Source of the DNA: Sphingomonas sp. BK580
GTDB lineage: Bacteria; Pseudomonadota; Alphaproteobacteria; Sphingomonadales; Sphingomonadaceae
Assembly: GCF_014194975.1 (NCBI RefSeq)
Contig: NZ_JACIAY010000018.1
Location: 1-61,989 of the forward strand
Direction: 5' to 3'
Length of the DNA: 61,989 nt
Shown: positions 14,566 through 26,970 of the stretch, piece after piece
Layout of the letters: each line of letters opens with the position of its first letter
Position numbering within the stretch: the first letter of the stretch is position 1
Notes under the pieces: model-generated
Seen by the model: the letters and a program-made list of their open reading frames with translations, nothing else
Databases searched by the model: none
What the model was told of the DNA's origin: nothing
Translations under genes and position numbers: made by a program

Positions 14566-16950
14566 TCACTTCGGCAGCGCGTAGGCGAGCACGCTGTCGC
14601 CGAGCCTGGTCCCGAGCGAGCCGTGCCCGCCGGCGACGACTACGACGAACTGCCGCCCACTGCGCGGTGAGATGTAGCTCATCGGCGTGGCCTGGCCGCC
14701 GGCAGGCAGGCGCGCGCGCCACAACACGCGGCCGTCGCGGACGTCATAGGCGCGGATGTAATCGTCGATCGCAGAGGACAGGAAAGCCACACCCCCCGCG
14801 GTCGTCATCGGACCGCCGAGCGAGGGCACCCCCATCTTGAACGGCAGCGGCAGCGGCGTCTCGTCGCGGATCGTGCCGTTGGCGTGGCGCCACGCCACCT
14901 TCCCGGTGCGCAGGTCGAGCCCGGCGACATAGCCCCACGGCGGCGCCTGGCACGGTAGCCCCAGCACCGACAGGAACGGGTTGAGCTCGACCGCGAAGGG
15001 TGCGCCCTTGTTCGGATTGTAGCCGTGCTCGGACGACCCGTGCATGTCCGACCCCCCCGACGGTCCGACGCCGGGGATGTTCGAGTCACGCCGCGGCACC
15101 AGCCGATCGACGAAGGCCATGTAATTGGGATGAGCGAAGGCGATCTGCCGCACCGGATCGATCGCCAGCCCGCCCCAGTCCATCACGCCGAAATTGCCCG
15201 GGAACACCAGCGTGCCCTGGAGCGAGGGCGGGGTGAACGGTCCCTCGTAGCGCAACCGGCGGAACTTGATGCGGCAGGCGAGCTGGTCGAGCATCGTCCC
15301 GCCCCACATGTCCCGCTCGGCGATCGGGCGCTCGGCCATCAGCGACGCCGCCGAGAAGGGTTGGGTGGGCGCGGTGCGATCGCCCGGTGCAGCGCCACCC
15401 GGCACGCGCCGCTCGGTCACCGGCAGCAGCGGCCGGCCGGTACGCCGGTCGAGCACGAAGATGTTGCCGGTCTTGGTCGACTGTACCAGCGCTGGGACCC
15501 GCCCACGGCCTGGGAGATCGAGGTCGACCAGGGCGGGCTGCGCCGGCACGTCCATGTCCCACAGATCGTGGTGGACGGTCTGGAACGCCCAGCGCGGCCG
15601 GCCGGTGGCGAGGTCGAGCGCGAGCACGGTGGTGGCGAACCGCTCGGTCCAGGCCGGGCGGTGGCCGCCCCATTGGTCGACCGCGCCCATGCCCATCGGG
15701 AAATACGCCAGGCCCAGCGCCTCGTCCGCGGCGGCGGTGCTCCACATGTTCGGCGTCGAGGGCGTGTAGCGCTGGCCGGCCGGTAGCGGGGCGGTGGCGT
15801 CGGGTCGAGCGGGATCGAAGTTCCAGACGAGATGGCCGTCGCGCGCGTCATAGGCACGGATCACCCCGGCAGGGACGTGGGTGGCGATGTTGTCGTAGAC
15901 CGCGCCGCCGACGATGACGAGGCCGCGCGCTACCAGCGGCGCCGACGTGCCCTGATACCAGCCGTGTGGGCCGACCTCCATGCCCCGCCGCAGGTCGACG
16001 TCGCCGCCGCGCCCGAAGCCGGCGCAGCGTCGCCCGCTGGCGGCGTCGATCGCGATCAGCCGCGCGTCGTTGGTGGCGACGAACACCCGGCGCGCGCAAT
16101 CGCTCCCCGCGCCGGGCGTCGCTAGGTAGGAGACGCCGCGGCAGGTGAGGTGCTGCATATGCTGCGTCACCTCGATCCGCGGATCGAACGTCCAGCGCCG
16201 TTGCCCCGTCTCGGCGTCGAGCGCGAGCACGAGGTCGTGCGGCGTGCAGAGAAAGACGGTGTCGCCGACCTTGATCGGCGTCACCTCGTAGGTGGTCTCG
16301 CCGGGATCGCTCGGACGCTTGCGGTCGCCGGTGTGGACGTGCCAGGCGAGCGCGAGCTTGTCGACGTTGCCCGGCGTGATCTGCGACCAGGGGGCGTATT
16401 TCTGCCCCGCCCAGGTGCCGGCATAGGCGGCCCAGTCGCCCGAGGCGGGCGCGGGCGCGGCGGTCGCGGCCATATCAAGCCGGCCGGGCCGATCGTGGTC
16501 GCGATGGAAGGCGGTCACCAGCGCGACCAGCGCGGCCGCGACCAGCGCCACCGCGAGCGGCGCGGCAGCGGGTCGCCAGCCGCGCGGACTGAGGCGGCGC
16601 ACGACCGGGGGCAGCAGCAGCAGCGCGCCCAGCAGGAAGATGAGGTCGCCGCGCGGCACCAGCTGCCACCAGTCGAAGCCGATCTCGGATATCGCCCAGA
16701 CGATGGTGCCGACCACCAGCACCGCGAAGACGTGCAGCGCGGCCGCTCGTCGGCGGAGCAGGAGCACCGCGCTCGCCACCATCAGCGCGCCGGCGAGGAG
16801 GTAATAGAGGCTGCCGCCGAGCCAGGCGAGCCAGGCGCCGCCCGCGAGCATGAACACGCCGAGCCCACCGATCAGCAGCGCCGGAACGACCAGCCAGGCG
16901 CCGCCGCGACGCTCGACCGCAGGAGGGGAAGGGGAGTGGCTGTCGATCAT
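14566..16950 (-). CDS. Membrane-bound PQQ-dependent glucose/quinate/shikimate-type dehydrogenase
   Basis: A 794-aa quinoprotein. Residues about 15-150 form five hydrophobic segments, the inner-membrane anchor of Gcd-like enzymes; the rest is a periplasmic eight-bladed PQQ propeller with repeated W-motifs such as LALDAETGQRRW, LALDLATGRPRW, GLDLRTGKVAW and AYDVRDGRVLW. HHDLWDMDVPAQPAL and CRGVSYL are typical of the Gcd group. It would oxidise glucose or a related polyol or cyclitol to its lactone or keto form and pass electrons to ubiquinone. Length is near the roughly 800 aa of E. coli Gcd. AGGG lies 8 nt before the ATG. Substrate cannot be read directly. Confidence 0.93.
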   Translation of the reverse strand: MIDSHSPSPPAVERRGGAWLVVPALLIGGLGVFMLAGGAWLAWLGGSLYYLLAGALMVASAVLLLRRRAAALHVFAVLVVGTIVWAISEIGFDWWQLVPRGDLIFLLGALLLLPPVVRRLSPRGWRPAAAPLAVALVAAALVALVTAFHRDHDRPGRLDMAATAAPAPASGDWAAYAGTWAGQKYAPWSQITPGNVDKLALAWHVHTGDRKRPSDPGETTYEVTPIKVGDTVFLCTPHDLVLALDAETGQRRWTFDPRIEVTQHMQHLTCRGVSYLATPGAGSDCARRVFVATNDARLIAIDAASGRRCAGFGRGGDVDLRRGMEVGPHGWYQGTSAPLVARGLVIVGGAVYDNIATHVPAGVIRAYDARDGHLVWNFDPARPDATAPLPAGQRYTPSTPNMWSTAAADEALGLAYFPMGMGAVDQWGGHRPAWTERFATTVLALDLATGRPRWAFQTVHHDLWDMDVPAQPALVDLDLPGRGRVPALVQSTKTGNIFVLDRRTGRPLLPVTERRVPGGAAPGDRTAPTQPFSAASLMAERPIAERDMWGGTMLDQLACRIKFRRLRYEGPFTPPSLQGTLVFPGNFGVMDWGGLAIDPVRQIAFAHPNYMAFVDRLVPRRDSNIPGVGPSGGSDMHGSSEHGYNPNKGAPFAVELNPFLSVLGLPCQAPPWGYVAGLDLRTGKVAWRHANGTIRDETPLPLPFKMGVPSLGGPMTTAGGVAFLSSAIDDYIRAYDVRDGRVLWRARLPAGGQATPMSYISPRSGRQFVVVVAGGHGSLGTRLGDSVLAYALPK

Positions 16951-17070
16951 GCGTCCGCCCTGCGATGCGTCACGCGTGTCACGGCGTGCTGCTGGCGGGA
17001 CGAGCGAGATGCCCGGATCGTTCCGACGCGTGATCTGGGTTAGCGGCTCCTCATGGCGCCGCCGGGGCGA

Positions 17071-17658
17071 TCAGCGCCGGCCGATCAGCGCCTCGGCACG
17101 CGCGACCTCGTGCGCCGCGACCTGACCGGTCACGCGCAGGAACAGCCGCTGCGCCTGCTGCCACGCGCCGCGCTCGTCCGCGACGCTGCGCACGCGCCGC
17201 CCCGCGACAAGCTGGCTGCCCCAGGCGTCGAGCGTCGAGCGGATCGCCGCCTCGTCGTGCTGCGGCTGGATCACCACCGAGGGGAAGGGCAGCGGCGTGC
17301 CCGGCGAGGCGAACAGGCCGGGGTCCCCGTCGACGCCAGTCTCCTCGCCGCGCGGGGCGAACAGCAGCGCCCCCGCGATCCGCGACACGTAATCGGCCGG
17401 CGAGAGTCGCCCCCACCAGGCGCTGGCGGCGCAGCCTAGCCCGTCGGCGATCAGCAGCACCGGTCGCTGGGTCGCGCACACGGCCTGGTCGACCTTGGCC
17501 GCCCAGATCTTGCGGTCGGCGCGCGAGCGGACCGACAGCGGCAGCGCGCGCGGGTCGTCGGCCGGCCAGCCGAACATCGTCTTCCAGGTGGGCACCGCGC
17601 GCGCCGAGTCATTGATAGCGAGCACGGCGAAGGGGCCCGAGTCGGCGATGGCGAACAT
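17071..17658 (-). CDS. RBBP9/YdeN-like alpha/beta-hydrolase protein, probably catalytically dead
   Basis: A 195-aa protein with the outline of the RBBP9 (PF06821) serine-hydrolase family: a central strand PVLLIADGLGCAASAWW, GALLFAPRG, and LPFPSVVIQPQHDEAA followed by WGSQLV. In active members the first motif is GHSLG with the nucleophilic Ser; here it reads ADGLG, with Asp at that position. The usual late GHIN His motif is replaced by RRVRSVADE. Two of the triad residues therefore appear lost, which suggests a pseudoenzyme or binding protein. GGGAG precedes the ATG by 7 nt. It is upstream of the PQQ dehydrogenase on the same strand, with a 120-base gap. Confidence 0.8.
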   Translation of the reverse strand: MFAIADSGPFAVLAINDSARAVPTWKTMFGWPADDPRALPLSVRSRADRKIWAAKVDQAVCATQRPVLLIADGLGCAASAWWGRLSPADYVSRIAGALLFAPRGEETGVDGDPGLFASPGTPLPFPSVVIQPQHDEAAIRSTLDAWGSQLVAGRRVRSVADERGAWQQAQRLFLRVTGQVAAHEVARAEALIGRR

Positions 17659-17787
17659 GATCGTCTCCCACGGGGTCGGCCACGGCAGGCTAGGCTATCC
17701 GACCGTCAAGGCGAGTCCAGATGCGCTTGGCATCGCAGCAGTTCTTCTATCATCGCCGTGAAGCGGCACGACCCGCTTGAGCCCGCC

Positions 17788-17807
17788 TTGACGTTGACGT
17801 AAGCGGC
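17788..17807 (+). promoter_or_regulatory. Candidate MerR/LiuR-type site upstream of the fatty-acid operon
   Basis: The sequence TTGACGTTGACGTAAGCGGC lies 32 bases before the thiolase start. It resembles the palindrome bound by MerR-family regulators of acyl-CoA catabolism in proteobacteria (remembered form TTGACGTTTACGTAAACG), with a few mismatches. No such regulator is nearby. Confidence 0.4.
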
Positions 17808-17838
17808 ATCCAACGAACTCGGACTCGAGAGGAATGAG

Positions 17839-18975
17839 ATGAGCAACGTCGTGATCGCCGGCTACGCCCGGTCGCCCTTCCAGCTCGCGGGCAAGGGCGA
17901 GCTGGCGCGCGTCCGCCCCGACGACCTCGCCGCGCAGGTGATCCGCGGGCTGCTGGAGAAGACGAAGGTCGATCCCGCCGCGATCGAGGACATCATCCTG
18001 GGCTGCGCTTTCCCCGAGGGCGAGCAGGGGCTCAACGTCGCGCGGCTCGTCGGGCTGCTCGCCGACCTGCCGCTGTCGGTCGGCGGCATGACGGTGAACC
18101 GCTTTTGCGGCTCGTCGATGAGCGCGATCCACATCGCGATGGGGCAGATCCAGATCGGCGCGGGCGAGGCGTTCATCTGCGCCGGGCTCGAGTCGATGAG
18201 CCGCATCCCGATGGGCGGCTACAACCCGCTGCCCAGCCCCGAGCTCGCCGCCAAGAGCCCGGGCGCATATATGGGGATGGGCCAGACCGCCGAGAACGTC
18301 GCGCAGCAGTATCAGATCACGCGCGCCGAGCAGGAGGCGTTCGCGGTCAAGAGCCAGCAGAAGGCCGCCGCGGCGCGCACCGAGGGCCGGCTCGCCGACG
18401 AGATCGTGCCGATCCGCACCAAGAAGGGCGAGGTGACGCAGGACGGCATCATTCGCCCCGAGACCACCGCCGAGGTGCTCGCCGGGCTCAGGCCCGCGTT
18501 CAGCGCGGACGGCTCGGTGACCGCGGGCACGTCCTCGCCGCTCACCGACGGCGCCAGCGCGGTGCTGGTCACCTCCGAGGAGTTCGCGGCGAGGCACGGG
18601 CTGAAGGTGCTGGCGCGGATCGTGTCGGTCGGCGTCGCGGGCTGCGCGCCCGAGACGATGGGGCTGGGGCCGATCGGCGCCTCGAAGAAGGCGCTGGAGC
18701 GCGCGGGCATCGCCGCCGCCGACCTCGACGTGGTCGAGATCAACGAGGCGTTCGCCAGCCAGGCGATCGCCTGCATCCGCGACCTCGGCCTCAAGGAGGA
18801 GACGATCAACCTCGACGGCGGCGCGATCGCGATCGGCCACCCGCTCGGCGCCACCGGCGCGCGCATCGTCGGCAAGGCCGCCGCGCTGCTCGAGCGCGAG
18901 GGCGGCCGCTACGCGCTGGCGACGCAATGTATCGGCGGCGGGCAGGGCATCGCCACGGTGCTGGAGCGCGCGTGA
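17839..18975 (+). CDS. fadA: Acetyl-CoA acyltransferase (beta-ketothiolase)
   Basis: A 378-aa thiolase, the final step of fatty-acid beta-oxidation. The nucleophilic Cys is in NRFCGSSMSAIHIA, the catalytic His in GHPLGATGARI and the second Cys in CIGGGQGIATV; VEINEAFASQAI is also canonical. The start at 17839 has AGAGGA about 7 nt upstream. Its TGA is followed one base later by the ATG of the next gene, so the pair forms a tight operon. With the FadN-type partner and the FadL porin downstream it forms a fatty-acid uptake and degradation module. No acyl-CoA dehydrogenase or ligase is present in the window. Confidence 0.95.
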   Translation: MSNVVIAGYARSPFQLAGKGELARVRPDDLAAQVIRGLLEKTKVDPAAIEDIILGCAFPEGEQGLNVARLVGLLADLPLSVGGMTVNRFCGSSMSAIHIAMGQIQIGAGEAFICAGLESMSRIPMGGYNPLPSPELAAKSPGAYMGMGQTAENVAQQYQITRAEQEAFAVKSQQKAAAARTEGRLADEIVPIRTKKGEVTQDGIIRPETTAEVLAGLRPAFSADGSVTAGTSSPLTDGASAVLVTSEEFAARHGLKVLARIVSVGVAGCAPETMGLGPIGASKKALERAGIAAADLDVVEINEAFASQAIACIRDLGLKEETINLDGGAIAIGHPLGATGARIVGKAAALLEREGGRYALATQCIGGGQGIATVLERA

Positions 18976-18976
18976 C

Positions 18977-21304
18977 ATGAGCGAGGCTGTGAAGAAGGTC
19001 TGCGTCATCGGCGCGGGCGTGATGGGCGCGGGCATCGCCGCGCAGGTCGCCAACGCGGGCGTGCCGGTGCTGCTGCTCGACATCGTGCCCAAGGACGCGA
19101 CCGACCGCGACGCGGTCGCCAAGGGCGCGGTGGCGAAGATGCTCAAGACCGAGCCCGCGCCGTTCATGTCGGCCGCCGCGGCGCGGCTGGTCGAGACCGG
19201 CAACATCGACGACCATCTCGATCGCGTCGCCGAGTGCGACTGGATCGTCGAGGCGATCGTCGAGCGGCTCGACATCAAGCAGGCGCTCTACGCGCGACTC
19301 GAGCAGCTCAAGCGCCCCGGCACCGCGGTGTCGTCGAACACCTCGACGATCCCGCTCGGCCATCTCGTCGAGGGGCGCTCGGAGCAGTTCACGCGCGACT
19401 TCCTAATCACGCACTTCTTCAACCCGCCGCGCTACATGCGATTGATCGAGATCGTCCGCGGCGCGCACACCGACGCCGCCGTGGCGGAGAAGGTCGAGAC
19501 CTTCGTCGATCGCTTCATGGGCAAGCGCATCGTCCGCGCCAAGGACACGCCGGGCTTCATCGCCAACCGCATCGGCACCTATTGGCTCGCGGTGGCGGTC
19601 AACGCCGCGCTCGACCAGGGGCTGACGGTGGAGGAGGCGGACCAGATCGGCGGACGGCCGATGGGCGTGCCCAAGACCGGCATCTTCGGGCTGATCGATC
19701 TCGTCGGGATCGACCTGATGCCGCTGCTGTCGAAGAGCCTGTCCGCGACGCTGCCCGCCGGCGACCCCTATTTCGCCACGGTGCGCGCGCTGCCGCTGGT
19801 CGATCGCATGATCGCCGAGGGCTATACCGGTCGCAAGGGCAAGGGCGGCTTCTACCGGCTCGACAAGCGCCCCGACGGCAGCCGCGCCAAGCTGGCGATC
19901 GATCTCGCCAGCGGCGACTATCGTCCCGAGCAGAAGCCCGCCGCGCTGCCACCGACGGCGGAGAAGGACCTCGCCGCGCTGGTGATGGTGCCGGGCAAGG
20001 TCGGCGACTATGCCTGGACGATCCTCGGCAACGTGCTGAGCTACGCCGCGATGCTGGTCGGCGAGGCGGCCGACGACGTGGTCGCGATCGACGACGCGAT
20101 GAAGCTCGGCTACAACTGGAAGTTCGGCCCGTTCGAGCTGATCGACCGGCTCGGGCCGGGCAAGCTGGCCGAGCGGCTGCGCGCCGAGGGCCGCGCTGTG
20201 CCCGCCATCCTCGACACCGCGGGCGAGCGGCCGTTCTACCGCGTCGAGGGCGGGGTCCGGCAGTATCTCGGGCGTGACGGCGCGTACTACGACGTGCCGC
20301 GCGCCCAGGGCGTGCTGCTGCTCGAGGACGTCAAGCGTCGCTCGGCGCCGGTCGCGACCAGTGCCTCGGCGGCGCTGTGGGACGTCGGCGACGGCGTGCT
20401 GTGCCTCGAGTTCACCGCCAAGATGAACGCGCTCGACGGCGAGGTCGCGGCGCTGATCGAGCAGGCGGTGGCGCTGGTGCCGCAGCGCTTCAAGGCGCTG
20501 GTGATCTACAACGAGGGCAGCAACTTCTCCGCCGGCGCCAATCTCGGGCTCGCGCTGTTCGCGGTGAAGGCGGGTGCCTGGGGCGAGGTGGAGAAGCTCG
20601 TCGCCGCCGGGCAGCGCGCGTTCAAGGCGCTGAAATATGCGCCCTTCCCGGTGGTGAGCGCGCCCTCGGGGCTGGCGCTGGGCGGCGGCTGCGAGGTGCT
20701 GCTCCACTCGGACGCGGTGCAGGCGCATGCCGAGAGCTATGTCGGGCTCGTCGAGTGCGGCGTCGGACTGGTGCCGGGCTGGGGCGGGCACGGCGAGCTG
20801 CTCGACCGGCTGGCCAAGCTGCCGACGATGCCCAAGGGACCGATGCCCGCGGTGATGAAGGCGTTCGAGCTGATCTCGACCGCGCAGGTCTCCAAGTCGG
20901 CGGCACAGGCCAAGGAGATGGGCTTCCTGCGCGCGAGCGACGGCGTGACGATGAACCGCGATCGGCTGCTCGCCGACGCCAAGGCGCGCGCGCTGGCGCT
21001 GGTCGACGGCTACCAGCCGCCCGAGCCGCCGGTGTACCGCTTGCCCGGTGAGAGCGGGCGGGTCGGCATCGCGGGTGCGGTCGCCGACTTCCACCGCAAG
21101 GGCGTCGCCACCGACTATGACGTGGTGGTCGCGGGCCGGCTCGCCGAGGTGCTGACCGGGGGAGAGGCCGATCTGGTCGATACCGTCACCGAGGAGCAGC
21201 TGCTGGCGCTCGAGCGGGCGGCGTTCCTGGCCAGCGCGCGAGACGAGCGCACCCACGCGCGCGTGGAGTCGATGCTGATGACCGGCAAGCCGCTGCGCAA
21301 CTAG
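18977..21304 (+). CDS. 3-hydroxyacyl-CoA dehydrogenase/enoyl-CoA hydratase, FadN-type domain order
   Basis: A 775-aa bifunctional beta-oxidation enzyme. The hydroxyacyl-CoA dehydrogenase domain comes first (GAGVMGAGIAAQVANAG, SSNTSTIPL, THFFNPPRYM, KDTPGFIANRIG, a second HCDH segment to about residue 430) and the crotonase domain last (NFSAGANLGLAL, LGGGCEVLLHSDAVQAHAE, GLVECGVGLVPGWGG). That order is the reverse of E. coli FadB and the same as Bacillus FadN. It hydrates enoyl-CoA and oxidises 3-hydroxyacyl-CoA for the thiolase encoded just upstream (1-nt gap). Confidence 0.95.
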   Translation: MSEAVKKVCVIGAGVMGAGIAAQVANAGVPVLLLDIVPKDATDRDAVAKGAVAKMLKTEPAPFMSAAAARLVETGNIDDHLDRVAECDWIVEAIVERLDIKQALYARLEQLKRPGTAVSSNTSTIPLGHLVEGRSEQFTRDFLITHFFNPPRYMRLIEIVRGAHTDAAVAEKVETFVDRFMGKRIVRAKDTPGFIANRIGTYWLAVAVNAALDQGLTVEEADQIGGRPMGVPKTGIFGLIDLVGIDLMPLLSKSLSATLPAGDPYFATVRALPLVDRMIAEGYTGRKGKGGFYRLDKRPDGSRAKLAIDLASGDYRPEQKPAALPPTAEKDLAALVMVPGKVGDYAWTILGNVLSYAAMLVGEAADDVVAIDDAMKLGYNWKFGPFELIDRLGPGKLAERLRAEGRAVPAILDTAGERPFYRVEGGVRQYLGRDGAYYDVPRAQGVLLLEDVKRRSAPVATSASAALWDVGDGVLCLEFTAKMNALDGEVAALIEQAVALVPQRFKALVIYNEGSNFSAGANLGLALFAVKAGAWGEVEKLVAAGQRAFKALKYAPFPVVSAPSGLALGGGCEVLLHSDAVQAHAESYVGLVECGVGLVPGWGGHGELLDRLAKLPTMPKGPMPAVMKAFELISTAQVSKSAAQAKEMGFLRASDGVTMNRDRLLADAKARALALVDGYQPPEPPVYRLPGESGRVGIAGAVADFHRKGVATDYDVVVAGRLAEVLTGGEADLVDTVTEEQLLALERAAFLASARDERTHARVESMLMTGKPLRN

Positions 21305-21314
21305 GAAGCCTAGT

Positions 21315-21401
21315 TCGTCATCGCGGCCTCGAGCCGGGATCCATCGCGCCGCAAACGTAACCCGCGTGGCACGACGGATCCCGGATCAGGCCAGGGATGC
21401 C
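21315..21401. repeat. Family A-like intergenic palindrome, diverged copy
   Basis: The arm GGCCTCGAGCCGGGATCC (21325-21342) pairs imperfectly with GGATCCCGGATCAGGCC (21376-21392), with GCGCCGCA near the centre. It lies between the FadN-type gene and fadL. Confidence 0.6.
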
Positions 21402-21528
21402 GGAAGAGGTGGAAGTAAGTCACTGAGAACGTTAGCCGGCCCACGCCATCTTGCACTTTCCTTCACCGCGCGTTCAGCCGGGCTGGCGGCAGGCAGATCA
21501 CAGAAACGTCGAAAAGAGAGGTTCGCAT

Positions 21529-22830
21529 ATGTTCCCGTCGAAGAAGCTCGCGCTGTCGCTCACCGCCGCCGCCGGCGCGCTGGCGAGCGCCGGCGCCGCG
21601 CACGCCCAGGCCTTCTACCTGCAGGAGCAGGCCGCGCGCGCCGCGGGTCGCGCCTTCTCGGGCGAGGCGGCGGACACCGGCGCGGCCTCATTGTGGTGGA
21701 ACCCGGCGGCGATCGGCGGGCAGGAGCGCGCCGAGGCCACCGTCAGCGCGTCGGTGATCCTCCCCAAGGGCAAGGTGACCAACAGCAATACGCTGATCCG
21801 CCGCCCCGGGGGCACCTTCGCGCCCGTAGGCGGCGACTCGACCTCGGAGGACCCGATCAACAACGGCGTGCTTCCCTCGGGCGCGGTCGCGGTGCCGCTG
21901 ACCGACCGGATCGCGGTCGGCATCGCGGTCACCTCGCCGTACAGCTTCACCACCGACTACAGCGGTGACAGCTGGGCGCGCTACAGCGCCGACCGCACCT
22001 ATCTGCGCACCTTCGATATCCAGCCGTCGGTCGGCGTCGCGGTGACCGACTGGCTGCGTGTCGGCGGCGCCGCCAACGTCGAGCATGCCGAGGCGAGCCT
22101 CACCAACGCGCTGCCCAATGTCGCCGCGGCGCTGCCCGACGGCAGCCAGAAGCTCGCCGGCGGCGGGTGGGACGTGGGCTGGAGCGCCGGCTTCCAGATG
22201 CACAACGACTGGGCGACGGTCGGCGTCAGCTACAAGTCATCGATCAAGCACAACCTCAAGGGCGACCTGACCGTCAGCGGTCTGCTCGGCCCGCTGGCGG
22301 CGAACAACCGCGAGATCAACGGCGTCGACGCCAGCTTCTACACGCCCGCGCAGGTGATCGTCGGCGGTCGCTTCCGAGTGACGCCAGCGCTGACGCTCAA
22401 CGCGCAGACGATCCGCTACACCTGGGAGAAGTTCGACGCGATCCGCCTCGGCGCGCCGGTCAACGCCGCGCTGCCCGAGAACTACCGCAGCACGTGGAGC
22501 TACGCCGGCGGCATCGACTATGCCGTGTCGCCGCGGCTGACGCTGCGCGGCGGCGTGCAGCGCGCGTTGACGCCGACGCGTGACGGCGAGCGCGACGCGC
22601 GCGTGCCCGACGCCAACCGCTGGAACTACGCACTGGGCGCCTCCTTCGACGTCACGCCGAGCTTCTCGCTCGACCTCGCGGGCAATTACGTCGACTTCGC
22701 CGACACCACGATCGACCGCACCACCGCGGCCTATGCCGGGACGGAGGCGCAGACCCCGGTGCTGGTCAACGGCACGCTGACCGACGCGCGCGCGCTGGTG
22801 TTCTCGGCGGGCGGGCGCGTGCGCTTCTGA
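21529..22830 (+). CDS. fadL: OmpP1/FadL-family outer-membrane transporter
   Basis: A 433-aa outer-membrane beta-barrel for long-chain fatty acids or other hydrophobic compounds. The start MFPSKKLALSL begins a clear signal peptide ending AAHAQ, after which the mature N-terminus AFYLQEQAARAAGRAFSGEAA carries the family's N-terminal hatch motif. SLWWNPAA is highly characteristic, and the protein ends in an aromatic residue (VRF) as barrels do. AAGAGAGG lies about 8 nt before the ATG at 21529. It follows the beta-oxidation genes by about 220 bases in the same direction; its own promoter is likely but not identified. Confidence 0.93.
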   Translation: MFPSKKLALSLTAAAGALASAGAAHAQAFYLQEQAARAAGRAFSGEAADTGAASLWWNPAAIGGQERAEATVSASVILPKGKVTNSNTLIRRPGGTFAPVGGDSTSEDPINNGVLPSGAVAVPLTDRIAVGIAVTSPYSFTTDYSGDSWARYSADRTYLRTFDIQPSVGVAVTDWLRVGGAANVEHAEASLTNALPNVAAALPDGSQKLAGGGWDVGWSAGFQMHNDWATVGVSYKSSIKHNLKGDLTVSGLLGPLAANNREINGVDASFYTPAQVIVGGRFRVTPALTLNAQTIRYTWEKFDAIRLGAPVNAALPENYRSTWSYAGGIDYAVSPRLTLRGGVQRALTPTRDGERDARVPDANRWNYALGASFDVTPSFSLDLAGNYVDFADTTIDRTTAAYAGTEAQTPVLVNGTLTDARALVFSAGGRVRF

Positions 22831-22871
22831 GGGAGAAGACCGCCGCTCTCTTTATCCGTTCGCTTCGCATC

Positions 22872-22901
22872 TCGAGAGGGCGCCGTGTGCGTCCCTCTCG
22901 A
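22872..22901. terminator. Hairpin between convergent fadL and the Mfd-like gene
   Basis: A perfect 9-bp stem TCGAGAGGG/CCCTCTCGA (22872-22880 with 22893-22901) and 12-nt loop, placed where transcription from both sides meets. No T-run. The rest of the 249-base gap holds nothing recognisable. Confidence 0.4.
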
Positions 22902-23079
22902 TACGCCGTGTCGACAGGCCCGACGGCCACTCGCGGCGAACGGAAGTGGGCGCCACGAGGCGAGCGGTAGCAGGTGACACGACGCGAACGGGACCGGGCG
23001 AGTTGAGCCTCGCCCCAGCGATGCGCCGTCCGGAGGTGCGAGAGCCGCTCAGCTCAGCGCGGCCTCCGCAGCCACCCTC

Positions 23080-26292
<3,213 letters not shown>

Positions 26293-26383
26293 TCGGCTAA
26301 ACCCCTGAAGTTAGGGCACGGAACGAGCCTGAGGGGGCGGCGTTCCCTTGTCGAGGTGACGGCGTGAGGCGCGAGGTGGTACG

Positions 26384-26782
26384 ATGCTGAGGGCAGGCGT
26401 GGCGATGGCGATGGTGGCGCTGCTCGCGGCAGCGCCCGCGGCGGCGAAGCGCAAGACGCCGGACGCGGAGCTCGCCGAGCTGCTCAAGGGTCGCACCGCC
26501 GAGCCGGCGGTGCGCTGCATCACACCGACCACCAACGACTCGCAACGGATCATCTCGGGCAAGGCGATCGTGTACGGCAACGGGCGACGAATCTGGGTCA
26601 ACGTGCCGATCGGTCGCCTCGAGACGATGCGGTGGGACGACGTGCTGGTGACCGAGCGTTTCGGTGGGCAATTGTGCCGCAACGACCAGATCCGCGTCGT
26701 CGACCGCTTCTCGCGCGTGCCGCGGCCGATCCTGCGGCTCGGCGACTTCGTGCCCTATGTGAAGGGTTCGGCGCGGCGATAA
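26384..26782 (+). CDS. Small secreted protein of unknown function
   Basis: 132 aa. Residues 1-21 form a signal peptide (hydrophobic MVALLAAAPAAA, then KRKT), so it is probably periplasmic. The mature part has two cysteines (in VRCITPT and QLCRNDQ) that could form a disulfide, with basic/aromatic strands (VYGNGRRIWVNVPIG, RPILRLGDFVPY) suggesting a small beta domain. I do not recognise the family. It is divergent from the Mfd-like gene with about 90 bases between. An alternative start at the second Met-Ala-Met is possible. Confidence 0.75.
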   Translation: MLRAGVAMAMVALLAAAPAAAKRKTPDAELAELLKGRTAEPAVRCITPTTNDSQRIISGKAIVYGNGRRIWVNVPIGRLETMRWDDVLVTERFGGQLCRNDQIRVVDRFSRVPRPILRLGDFVPYVKGSARR

Positions 26783-26812
26783 GGGGTAAGACGGCCTCTC
26801 CGCTAGCCCCTG

Positions 26813-26910
26813 GCGTCATCCTGAAGTCGTTGCAGGATGCACCGCGCCGCGAATACAGCGGCCGAGATGTGCGCGGTGTCGTCGATCCTGGAACAAGTCC
26901 AGGATGACGC
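26813..26910. repeat. Family A intergenic palindrome, copy 2
   Basis: Starts GCGTCATCCTGAAGTCGTT and ends AACAAGTCCAGGATGACGC, the inverted complement with a few mismatches; the GC-rich middle contains CACCGCGCCGCGAAT. The length is the same as the copies at 165-262 and 52878-52974. Confidence 0.75.
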
Positions 26911-26970
26911 CCGCGGGTAAATGGATGGCGCCAGCCACAAGATCGCCCCACCAGCAGCTTGCTACTCCGC

